Assembly: GCA_964008355.1 (NCBI GenBank)
Contig: CAXGBD010000071.1
Location: forward strand, 1 to 5,968
From: DTSX01 sp964008355
GTDB lineage: Bacteria; Pseudomonadota; Gammaproteobacteria; Steroidobacterales; UBA11654
DNA length: 5,968 nucleotides
Direction: 5' to 3'
In this document: positions 1 to 5,539 of the stretch, piece after piece
Layout of the letters: each line of letters starts with the position of its first letter
How positions within the stretch are numbered: the stretch's first letter is position 1
Position numbers and translations under genes: made by a program
Notes under the pieces: model-generated
Database searches by the model: none
What the model saw: only the letters and a program-made list of their open reading frames with translations
What the model was told of the DNA's origin: nothing

Positions 1-292
1 ATTTCTCTTCAGGTGTTAATGCTAAAGTCCTAAAGGCATGTTGGACCAAGGTGCCAAAAAGACCAGGATCCGATGCTAGCCAACGGATGTTGGCATCATG
101 GTCGTGCTGAAAAGGGAAATGCCCTTTGCTCATGGAGGTTGTGTAGGTATGGTGATCGTTGTCAGTATTTTTTATGGAAACCTTAAGCCTTTGATCGGTT
201 GAAAAAACAATAGCAACAGCACCATCGAGCACTGCATATTCTCCGGAAAGGATGATCTTACCTGGCACTGAAATTAGAACTGGGTCATGCAT
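1..292 (-). CDS. GHMP-family kinase, N-terminal part (mevalonate or phosphomevalonate kinase)
   Basis: This gene runs off the left edge; 97 codons of its N-terminus are visible. I read it by reverse-complementing the window: the ATG at 292-290 opens a frame beginning MHDPVLISVPGK. Residues 9-24 (VPGKIILSGEYAVLDG) are the N-terminal GHMP-kinase motif, seen in mevalonate kinase and phosphomevalonate kinase. GHMP kinases of this pathway phosphorylate mevalonate or mevalonate-5-phosphate with ATP in the cytosol. The GEYAV form recalls phosphomevalonate kinases, but the ATP-binding glycine loop and C-terminal domain lie outside the window, so the two enzymes cannot be told apart. The start overlaps the last 8 bases of mvaD (ATGCATGA, 285-292), so translation is probably coupled and both genes share one transcript. 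The family call is firm; the exact substrate is inferred from the mvaD neighbour. Confidence 0.85.
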   Translation of the reverse strand, partial: MHDPVLISVPGKIILSGEYAVLDGAVAIVFSTDQRLKVSIKNTDNDHHTYTTSMSKGHFPFQHDHDANIRWLASDPGLFGTLVQHAFRTLALTPEEK

Positions 293-1250
293 TGAGTAGC
301 CTTGCTCCTTGCCCGAGTCCGCATTTTACAATGGACTCAATACCAGGAATTTTATTGATTTCAAAAACAACTTCTTCCGTCAGATCTGGCTGACAGATAA
401 TTTTAACTTGCGGTCCGGCATCAATAGTGTAGAACACCTCCCTACCTCGTGCCTGTAAGGTTTGGACTTGTTGCACGACAGCGTGTGTTGTTTTGTTCCA
501 ATAATCAATGCTGGGTTGCGAGGTTTTCATCACTTGGTGCATTTTCAGGCAATTATCAACTGTAACGGCGCCAAGCTGTGCAAAATTCCTCGATTGAATC
601 GCTGCCATAGCAGTTTGAAAATCTTTTTGATGATGATCAATCCAGTTGTCGTACAGTGGAGATGTTTTTCTGGAAATTTCCATACCAACTCTGGAGCTGA
701 TCTCTTTTTGATCACTAGAAGTGACACAGATGATAACCTCCAGTGGCCATTGATTACCTTCTAAAATTGTATTGCACGTTATTGTATCTCCAGCAACATC
801 TAGGGAGACAAACCCTGAAAATAAGGATCTCGGTGCCGATCCTGAGCCTAGTATTGTAAGCTCTATCATTTGTTGCAACGAAAGCTCTAGTTCCAAAGCA
901 TGACTCAGAGCTGTTACTAGAGAAGCTATGCCCGATGCCGATGATGCTAGTCCTGCGGCTGTAGGAAAGTTGTTATCGGATTCAATTAAACAAGCATCAC
1001 GGACATTGCTCCTTTTTTTTAATTCATTAAAGGGCATTTTGATCCGCTCCAATGATGATTGCCTAGACCCATTCAAGATCCAGGTGTCCTCATTGAGATC
1101 TTTTGGGAATGAAATTTTAGTTTTGGATTCTAAAACATCCACGGTCAAAGAAATGGAACTCATGGCAGGAATATTTCCTGTGATATTTGATTTACCCCAA
1201 TACTTGATCAAGGCAATATTTGGATGCGCAATCGCTGTTGATGATTTCAC
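285..1250 (-). CDS. mvaD: Diphosphomevalonate decarboxylase
   Basis: A cytosolic enzyme that decarboxylates mevalonate-5-diphosphate, using ATP, to isopentenyl diphosphate, the last step of the classical mevalonate pathway. The 321-residue length is normal for the family. Visible signatures are NIALIKYWGK at residues 11-20, the GHMP loop PTAAGLASSASG at 96-107, GSGSAPRS at 135-142 with the conserved Arg141, NCLKMH in the C-terminal half, and TIDAGP with the expected catalytic Asp277. The catalytic set therefore looks complete. Position 140 is Pro, where the homologues I recall usually have Cys, Ser or Ala. The start is a GTG at 1250-1248: an in-frame stop lies eight codons upstream with no ATG between, and the distance to the KYWGK motif is normal; the ribosome-binding site is weak. 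Some relatives act on mevalonate-5-phosphate instead, which sequence alone cannot exclude. It heads the minus-strand operon and is divergent from ispA. Confidence 0.93.
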   Translation of the reverse strand: MKSSTAIAHPNIALIKYWGKSNITGNIPAMSSISLTVDVLESKTKISFPKDLNEDTWILNGSRQSSLERIKMPFNELKKRSNVRDACLIESDNNFPTAAGLASSASGIASLVTALSHALELELSLQQMIELTILGSGSAPRSLFSGFVSLDVAGDTITCNTILEGNQWPLEVIICVTSSDQKEISSRVGMEISRKTSPLYDNWIDHHQKDFQTAMAAIQSRNFAQLGAVTVDNCLKMHQVMKTSQPSIDYWNKTTHAVVQQVQTLQARGREVFYTIDAGPQVKIICQPDLTEEVVFEINKIPGIESIVKCGLGQGARLLNA

Positions 1251-1261
1251 GTTAATATTCT

Positions 1262-1280
1262 TATTTGTAAATCACAAATA
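1262..1280. promoter_or_regulatory. Inverted repeat, possible operator between mvaD and ispA
   Basis: Perfect 7-base arms TATTTGT and ACAAATA flank a 5-base centre (AAATC). The repeat lies 11 bases upstream of the mvaD start, in the 91-base divergent region, and its right end overlaps the TATAAT hexamer facing ispA. A protein bound here could affect both directions. The dyad is seen directly; its role as an operator is inferred, and AT-rich dyads of this size can arise by chance. Confidence 0.35.
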
Positions 1281-1284
1281 TAAT
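1279..1284 (+). promoter_or_regulatory. Candidate -10 element for ispA
   Basis: A perfect TATAAT hexamer lies 57 bases upstream of the ispA ATG. No good -35 hexamer stands at the usual 16-18 base spacing; the region there reads about TATTCT. Such a promoter might need an activator, perhaps at the flanking dyads, or the match may be fortuitous. On the opposite strand a TATATT hexamer (1282-1277) overlaps it and could serve mvaD, also without a clear -35. Confidence 0.3.
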
Positions 1285-1303
1285 GCAAGTAGTATACTTG
1301 AAT
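1283..1303. promoter_or_regulatory. Second inverted repeat, possible operator between mvaD and ispA
   Basis: The core is CAAGTA-GTA-TACTTG (1286-1300) with perfect 6-base arms. Pairing extends outward to 1283-1303 after a single mismatch, giving 8 of 9 paired positions per arm. It lies immediately downstream of the candidate ispA -10 element, where a bound repressor would block ispA transcription. It differs in sequence from the neighbouring 1262-1280 dyad, so the two are not copies of one site. The regulatory role is inferred. Confidence 0.35.
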
Positions 1304-1341
1304 AGCTACGATGCAGGGAGCAACGAGTAAAAAGATTACCG

Positions 1342-2235
1342 ATGGCACATTTTGACAATAGAATAGAAGATTATGTCAGCAAGATTGATGATTATCTTGA
1401 GTCCGTTCTTCCTCAAAAAACCATCCCGCCAACAGATCTCCATAAGGCCATGCATTACGCGGTTATGAATGGGGGCAAAAGAATGAGGCCTTTGTTAGTT
1501 TATGCAACAGGCGAAGCATTAGAGATTGAAACAGATTACCTTGCTCCTCCTGCGGCAGCCATTGAGTTACTCCATTGTTTTTCATTGGTACATGATGATT
1601 TGCCTTCCATGGATAATGATGATTTGAGAAGGGGTAACCCCTCTGTTCATATTGCATTTGATGAAGCAACAGCAATTCTTGCTGCCGACGCATTGCAATC
1701 CCTTGCCTTTCATGTTTTAGCCACAGCTCCCATTTACCAGGATCAAGATGATGTACGCATTAAACTGATTGCGCTGATTGCAGAAACCGCAGGTACGACC
1801 GGCATGACCGGTGGCCAAGCTCTTGATTTAGACTCGGAAGGTCAATTCTTGGATCAAGCTCAACTGGAGCATATGTATCGACTTAAAACTGGCAGACTAT
1901 TAAGTGCTTGTGTGAAGTCAGTTATTTGTTGTGATCGCTCCAATAATTCTCAACAAAAATACGCTCTAGAGCGATTCATTGATGTTATGGGGATTGCATT
2001 TCAAATCAAAGATGATGTTCTAGATATTGAAGGCGAAACCGAGACGCTTGGAAAGCCAACAGGGTCTGATGAAAATAAAACAAAAGCAACTTACCCTAGT
2101 CTATTTGGACTCGAGCAATCCGCACAAAGAATTAATACATTGCTGGAAGAAAGTGTTACCTTGTTGGAAAATTTTGATAACCGAGCAGATGGTCTCAGGC
2201 ATTTATCGAAAATGATGGTTGAACGCGATAGGTAG
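1342..2235 (+). CDS. ispA: Farnesyl diphosphate synthase (short-chain trans-prenyltransferase)
   Basis: Condenses isopentenyl diphosphate with dimethylallyl and then geranyl diphosphate to give farnesyl diphosphate, precursor of undecaprenyl carriers and quinone side chains; cytosolic. The 297 residues fit bacterial IspA. Motifs in order are GGKRMRP (44-50), the first Asp-rich motif DDLPSMD (85-91) followed by DDLRRG, GMTGGQALDL (154-163), KTG (182-184) and the second Asp-rich motif DDVLD (224-228). The four-residue spacing inside the first motif and the aromatic Phe80 five positions before it are features of bacterial farnesyl synthases, favouring a C15 product over geranylgeranyl diphosphate. 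The ATG start gives the usual N-terminus, though the ribosome-binding site is weak (GAG about 14 bases upstream). In E. coli the gene sits beside dxs; here it is divergent from mvaD, which makes its substrate. It converges on yadH across a 34-base gap with no clear terminator. Confidence 0.95.
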   Translation: MAHFDNRIEDYVSKIDDYLESVLPQKTIPPTDLHKAMHYAVMNGGKRMRPLLVYATGEALEIETDYLAPPAAAIELLHCFSLVHDDLPSMDNDDLRRGNPSVHIAFDEATAILAADALQSLAFHVLATAPIYQDQDDVRIKLIALIAETAGTTGMTGGQALDLDSEGQFLDQAQLEHMYRLKTGRLLSACVKSVICCDRSNNSQQKYALERFIDVMGIAFQIKDDVLDIEGETETLGKPTGSDENKTKATYPSLFGLEQSAQRINTLLEESVTLLENFDNRADGLRHLSKMMVERDR

Positions 2236-2269
2236 CTGATCAATCCAAGCGAGTCATTGAACCTTAGGA

Positions 2270-3043
2270 CTATTCTCTAATTCCCACACCTTTTTTTAAT
2301 AGATAAATAGCGACAGTTAACAGGATCACAAAAAACACTAAAATGACAGTGAGACCAACATAAATATTGATATCAGACTCTCCCAATACACTGAATCTCA
2401 TCGCATTGACCATATATAGTATGGGATTGAAGTAGGAAACCGTTTGCCAAAAATCGGGCAACAACGAGATAGTATAAAACACACCCCCTAAGTAGGTTAG
2501 GGGTGCCAGAACAAATGATGGGATGATTGCAATGTCATCAAAAGATTTGGCAAAAAGAGCATTCAACAACCCTCCCAATGAAAATACAGCCGCTGTCAAA
2601 ATAATAACCAGCAAGGTCAGAACAGGGTATTCAACTCTTAACTGGGTAAAAAATAATGCAATCACTGAAACCACTATAGCGACAAAAAACCCTCTGATGA
2701 CACCTCCTGCTAGATATCCCATCACGATAGAAAATTCATTCATGGGTGAGACTAATAATTCTTCCAGATGTCTTTGGATCTTGGAATGAAAAAAACTGCC
2801 CACCACGTTGCCATAAGAGTTGGTAATGACCGACATCATAATCAGACCTGGGGCTATGTATTCCATGTATTGGAATCCATCCATCTGACCGATTCTCCGA
2901 CCAATCAGTGTTCCAAATATTATGAAATACAGAGTCATGGTAATGGCGGGTGGGATAATTGTTTGGATCCAAATTCTTAGAACTCTTGTGGTTTCTTTTC
3001 TAGTCAAGGCCAGCATACCGATGATTTGAGGGTTAGATATCAT
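2270..3043 (-). CDS. yadH: ABC-2 type transporter permease (YadH family)
   Basis: Inner-membrane subunit of an ABC exporter, expected to pair as a dimer with the YadG ATPase encoded just upstream. The 257 residues show about six hydrophobic segments, roughly 25-47, 60-82, 106-131, 138-162, 170-190 and 228-250. The protein closely resembles E. coli YadH as I remember it: RIWIQTIIPPAITMTLYFII near the N-terminus, APGLIMMSVITN at 64-75, EELLVSP at 94-100, KSFDDI at 166-171, PLTYLGGVFY at 181-190 and the ABC-2 signature NPILYM at 206-211. The substrate of YadGH is not established to my knowledge; the ABC-2 family includes exporters of polysaccharides, lipids and drugs. The ATG at 3043-3041 overlaps the yadG stop as ATGA, so translation is probably coupled. 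The gene ends convergently with ispA. Confidence 0.93.
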   Translation of the reverse strand: MISNPQIIGMLALTRKETTRVLRIWIQTIIPPAITMTLYFIIFGTLIGRRIGQMDGFQYMEYIAPGLIMMSVITNSYGNVVGSFFHSKIQRHLEELLVSPMNEFSIVMGYLAGGVIRGFFVAIVVSVIALFFTQLRVEYPVLTLLVIILTAAVFSLGGLLNALFAKSFDDIAIIPSFVLAPLTYLGGVFYTISLLPDFWQTVSYFNPILYMVNAMRFSVLGESDINIYVGLTVILVFFVILLTVAIYLLKKGVGIRE

Positions 3044-3975
3044 GCCGTTATCCCATTGTTTTCTTTCTTTGATTGGGTTAGCTCAAAAAATAATTCTTCC
3101 AGCCGATTGGTCTTGTTTCTCATGCTGACCACTGCAACACCGGCTTGGGTCAACTGCTTAAACAATGGGTTTAGGGTTTGTTGTCCCTTGATATAAACCT
3201 CTATTTCATGGGGATCATTAACTTTAATCTTGTAATCTTTCATATCTGACATGTCATCAATGGGTTTGTCCAGACTCAATACAAATACCTCTTGTTTGAG
3301 TTTCCTTAAAACATTTTTCATGGAATCATTTTCTACGATGCATCCATTATCAATAATTGCTAAATGCCTACACAATTGTTCTGCTTCCTCCAAATAATGA
3401 GTGGTTAATATTATGGTTGTACCGCCCTGGTTGATGTCTCTGAGGAAATTCCACATAGCTCTTCTGGTCTCCACATCAACACCTGCTGTTGGTTCATCCA
3501 ATAGTAATAACTTAGGTTCATTAACCAGCGCTCTGGCGATCATCAGACGTCTTTTCATTCCACCGGATAAATTACGCACCGTCTCATCCTTCTTATCCCA
3601 TAAATCGAGTTGCTTCAGGTATTTCTCAGCTCTTTTGAGACCCTGTTTTCTCGGGATACCATAAAAGCCAGCCTGGTTGACTAAAATATTGAGAGCATGA
3701 TCGAAGTGATTTAAATTTATTTCTTGCGGGACAAATCCAATACATGCTTTTGCTGCATTAATATCTGCATCGATATTATGCTCAAAAACCTTCACTGTTC
3801 CTTCAGTCTTATTTACCAACGACGTAATAATCCCAATGGCTGTTGTCTTGCCAGCACCGTTAGGGCCTAAAAGAGCAAAAAAATCACCTTCCCTAACCTC
3901 TATATCAATGGCATGCAAGGCTTGAAAGCCATTGGCATAGATTTTAGAAAGTTTGTGAATGGTCAATGCATCCAT
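3040..3975 (-). CDS. yadG: ABC transporter ATP-binding protein (YadG family)
   Basis: Cytoplasmic ATPase that drives the YadH permease. All nucleotide-binding elements are present in 311 residues: Walker A GPNGAGKTT (37-45), Q-loop Gln84 in FVPQE, signature LSGGM (136-140), Walker B LLLLD with catalytic Glu161 (156-161), and switch His193 in TTHYLEEAE. The C-terminal extension with SMRNKTNRLEELF (284-296) matches E. coli YadG, as does the overall length. The annotated ATG at 3975-3973 is the only conventional start: the frame carries a stop six codons upstream with no ATG, GTG or TTG between. However, the good ribosome-binding site AGAGGT (3996-3991) is 15 bases away, far for direct initiation, and better placed for a short out-of-frame reading frame described separately. 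The gene is transcribed away from the thioesterase gene and forms an operon with yadH. Confidence 0.94.
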   Translation of the reverse strand: MDALTIHKLSKIYANGFQALHAIDIEVREGDFFALLGPNGAGKTTAIGIITSLVNKTEGTVKVFEHNIDADINAAKACIGFVPQEINLNHFDHALNILVNQAGFYGIPRKQGLKRAEKYLKQLDLWDKKDETVRNLSGGMKRRLMIARALVNEPKLLLLDEPTAGVDVETRRAMWNFLRDINQGGTTIILTTHYLEEAEQLCRHLAIIDNGCIVENDSMKNVLRKLKQEVFVLSLDKPIDDMSDMKDYKIKVNDPHEIEVYIKGQQTLNPLFKQLTQAGVAVVSMRNKTNRLEELFFELTQSKKENNGITA

Positions 3976-3985
3976 GATTGAGCAT
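3944..3985 (-). CDS. Possible 13-codon leader ORF overlapping the yadG start
   Basis: ATG at 3985-3983 opens a frame reading MLNHGCIDHSQTF and stopping at TAA 3946-3944, thus crossing the yadG start codon in another frame. It has five bases between AGAGGT and its ATG, which is near ideal. Ribosomes would be expected to begin here more readily than at yadG. It may control yadG translation by coupling or interference, or it may be a chance frame in an AT-rich leader. The peptide has no recognisable family. This is an inference from spacing alone. Confidence 0.25.
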   Translation of the reverse strand: MLNHGCIDHSQTF

Positions 3986-3986
3986 T

Positions 3987-4015
3987 TTGCACCTCTTTAA
4001 AAATAAAGCAATAAT
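3987..4015 (+). promoter_or_regulatory. Candidate promoter for the thioesterase-TSUP-moaDE operon
   Basis: TTGCAC (3987-3992) and AATAAT (4010-4015) are separated by 17 bases, the preferred spacing; AATAAT matches five of six positions of the -10 consensus, whereas the -35 matches only the leading TTG. It would give a short leader to the ATG at 4048. Downstream, TTTTCA occurs twice (4019-4024 and 4029-4034) exactly ten bases apart. The region is AT-rich, so chance matches are likely. Confidence 0.3.
3991..3996 (-). promoter_or_regulatory. Ribosome-binding site upstream of yadG, unusually far from its ATG
   Basis: AGAGGT on the minus strand is the only strong Shine-Dalgarno-like element before yadG. 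It is five bases from the out-of-frame ATG at 3985 and 15 bases from the yadG ATG at 3975. The alternatives are direct but weak initiation at yadG, or reinitiation linked to the short leader frame. Confidence 0.5.
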
Positions 4016-4047
4016 ACCTTTTCAATTATTTTCATAAGGAATAGAGC

Positions 4048-4503
4048 ATGGCTAAAATTTGGCATCCTAACAATGAAGTTAGTCTTGAAGCAGTGAATAC
4101 ATATAACAACGATTCGTTGCACGAATCTCTAGATATTAGATTTACAGAAATTGGTGATGATTTTGTTCAAGGCACTATGCCTGTCAACAAAAAAACCATA
4201 CAACCCTATGGCCTGCTCCATGGTGGAGCCTCTGTAGCTCTAGCTGAATCTTTGGGGAGTACCGGTGCTGGTTTACGTGTTGATCACAGAAAATACAAAG
4301 TTGTAGGTCAAGAAATCAACGCAAATCACGTGAGATCAGCAACGGAAGGAATGGTGACTGGCATAGCAAAGCCTATTTATTTCGGCAAGAGAACACAAGT
4401 ATGGGAAATCAAAATTTATAACTCTGCTTCTGATTTTAATGATAAGACCCTTTGTTGTGTCTCAAGAATGACAGCAATGCATATAAAAATAGTAGGGAGC
4501 TAG
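4048..4503 (+). CDS. menI: Hotdog-fold acyl-CoA thioesterase, YdiI/MenI-like
   Basis: Cytosolic thioesterase of the hotdog fold. The 151 residues closely follow E. coli YdiI (MenI, which hydrolyses 1,4-dihydroxy-2-naphthoyl-CoA in menaquinone synthesis): SLEAVN at 12-17, LDIRFTEIGDD at 28-38, QPYGLLHGGASVALAE at 52-67 and VVGQEINANHVRSA at 85-98. The expected active-site residues Gln52, His58 and catalytic Glu67 are present. No other menaquinone gene is visible and YdiI-type enzymes accept several acyl-CoAs, so the physiological substrate is uncertain; a general CoA-thioester recycling role is equally possible. AAGGA (4036-4040) seven bases before the ATG supports the start. It is the first gene of the plus-strand block, divergent from yadG, and its TAG stop directly abuts the transporter frame in the same reading frame. 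The family is secure; the specific symbol is less so. Confidence 0.85.
   Translation: MAKIWHPNNEVSLEAVNTYNNDSLHESLDIRFTEIGDDFVQGTMPVNKKTIQPYGLLHGGASVALAESLGSTGAGLRVDHRKYKVVGQEINANHVRSATEGMVTGIAKPIYFGKRTQVWEIKIYNSASDFNDKTLCCVSRMTAMHIKIVGS
4494..4499 (+). promoter_or_regulatory. Ribosome-binding site that points to an ATC start for the TSUP gene
   Basis: AGGGAG lies inside the last codons of the thioesterase gene. Seven bases separate it from ATC at 4507, ideal start spacing, whereas it is 58 bases from the GTG at 4558, the first conventional start in that frame. It is the main reason for placing the transporter start at 4507. Confidence 0.55.
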
Positions 4504-4506
4504 TTT

Positions 4507-5274
4507 ATCAACGTTCTGGTTGTAGGTTTTTTTATTGCTGCTGTTCTCTATGCTGCTGTGGGTTTCGGTGGAGGATCAACCTACAATGCATTGCTGATAC
4601 TTGCAGAGACCAATTATCAATTGGTACCAACCATTGCCCTCATTTGCAATATCATCGTAGTTACTGGTAGTGCCATCATTTTTTTCAAACACAAACTAAT
4701 CCCCTGGCGCTTAACGATTCCTTTGGTGCTCGTTTCTGTTCCTTTTGCATGGTTGGGCGGCTACACACCAATCAATCAGTTTATGTTCAATATAATTCTT
4801 GGTTCATCACTACTTTTAGCTGGGCTATTGATGCTGATTAGGCACAGTGAAGTCTTGAAAACTGCGCCCTGGACTAAGACAAAATTAGGTCTTTCGTGTT
4901 TGCTACCTGCAAGTGCCTGTTTGGGCATGTTGTCCGGATTAGTCGGCATCGGTGGGGGTATCTTTTTCTCCCCTGTTTTGCATTTATCAAAAGCGGCACC
5001 TTCAAAAAATATTGCTGCTTTTGCGAGCTTCTTCATATTGATTAATTCAATATCTGGGTTGATCGGGCAATCGATGAAGCACTCAGGATCACTGATCTGG
5101 GGGGAGCTTCATCCATACACGTGGCTTTTCTTTGCAGTGCTGATTGGTGGACAAATAGGTTCACGTTTAGGCGTACAAGTATTCCGTCCGAAGATTGTTC
5201 GCCGTTTAACATCTGTGTTGGTAATATATGTTGGCATCAAGCTGATTTACATGGTTTTGGGAGCGCCGCATTAA
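4507..5274 (+). CDS. TSUP (TauE/SafE-like, DUF81) membrane transporter
   Basis: An inner-membrane protein of the TSUP family, whose members move sulfite, sulfonates or other small sulfur-containing or carboxylate anions. Two related halves are visible, the family hallmark: AAVGFGGGSTYNALLIL (about 16-32) and GLVGIGGGIFFSPVLHL (about 144-160), numbered from a start at 4507, with some seven or eight hydrophobic segments overall. The first conventional start, GTG at 4558, gives 238 residues but removes the first helix (VLVVGFFIAAVLYAAVG), which the open frame upstream clearly encodes. Between the thioesterase stop at 4501-4503 and 4558 the frame has only near-cognate codons: ATC 4507, CTG 4516, ATT 4534. 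ATC at 4507 has a well-placed AGGGAG and gives 255 residues, so I prefer it. The true start could instead be a mutated or misread ATG. The gene is followed after 13 bases by moaD, suggesting co-transcription. The substrate is unknown. Confidence 0.82.
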   Translation: MNVLVVGFFIAAVLYAAVGFGGGSTYNALLILAETNYQLVPTIALICNIIVVTGSAIIFFKHKLIPWRLTIPLVLVSVPFAWLGGYTPINQFMFNIILGSSLLLAGLLMLIRHSEVLKTAPWTKTKLGLSCLLPASACLGMLSGLVGIGGGIFFSPVLHLSKAAPSKNIAAFASFFILINSISGLIGQSMKHSGSLIWGELHPYTWLFFAVLIGGQIGSRLGVQVFRPKIVRRLTSVLVIYVGIKLIYMVLGAPH

Positions 5275-5287
5275 TAATACAGACAAC

Positions 5288-5539
5288 ATGAACGAGTTGA
5301 TTGAAATTCAAATCCTCTACTTTGCTGTGCTTAAAGATAAAACAGGTCAAAATGGTGAAATATTATCCATAAAAAAAGAAAGCACGCTTGCATCCATCTA
5401 TTACCAACTACAAAAAAAATATGACTTACCTGAACAGCATCGGTTAAAGGTTGCAATCAATGACTCGTTTGCAACGTGGGATGATAGACCGAACCATGGT
5501 GATACTATTGTTTTTATACCACCGGTGACGGGGGGATGA
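5288..5539 (+). CDS. moaD: Molybdopterin synthase small (sulfur-carrier) subunit
   Basis: A ubiquitin-like beta-grasp protein that carries sulfur as a C-terminal thiocarboxylate and delivers it to precursor Z (cyclic pyranopterin monophosphate) in molybdenum-cofactor synthesis. The 83 residues match MoaD length. The N-terminal strand EIQILYFAVLKDKTG and the end FIPPVTGG, with the essential terminal Gly-Gly (82-83), are diagnostic; E. coli MoaD ends in a similar PPVAGG. The terminal glycine would be adenylated by a MoeB-type enzyme not seen in this window. The start at 5288 has no clear ribosome-binding site and lies 13 bases after the transporter stop, so translation probably depends on coupling. 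The stop overlaps the moaE start as ATGA (5536-5539), which suits two subunits of one complex. ThiS shares the fold, but the moaE neighbour settles the identity. Confidence 0.93.
   Translation: MNELIEIQILYFAVLKDKTGQNGEILSIKKESTLASIYYQLQKKYDLPEQHRLKVAINDSFATWDDRPNHGDTIVFIPPVTGG

Noticed and set aside
462..764. Plus-strand frame of 100 codons opposite mvaD
   Set aside because: Antisense to well-conserved mvaD sequence, with a Cys/His-rich translation that matches no family; a shadow.
928..1305. Plus-strand frame of 125 codons opposite the start of mvaD
   Set aside because: It is fully antisense to the conserved N-terminal part of mvaD over most of its length, has no recognisable family, and fits a shadow frame created by the codon pattern of mvaD.
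2236..2300. Possible terminator between the convergent ispA and yadH genes
   Set aside because: A run of seven T lies at about 2290-2297, inside yadH, but no GC-rich hairpin precedes it on the plus strand. TCAAT/ATTGA arms at 2240-2260 make only a weak five-base stem without a T tract.
4020..4025. TTGAAA on the minus strand as a -35 element for yadG
   Set aside because: At 16-18 base spacing the downstream hexamers read roughly TTTTTA or TTTTAA, poor matches to a -10 element, so no promoter was called.
4452..4670. Plus-strand frame crossing the thioesterase-TSUP junction
   Set aside because: Its translation is unusually Cys-rich and unlike any family, while the other frame encodes the conserved TSUP motif; it does not supply a start for the transporter because it is out of frame.
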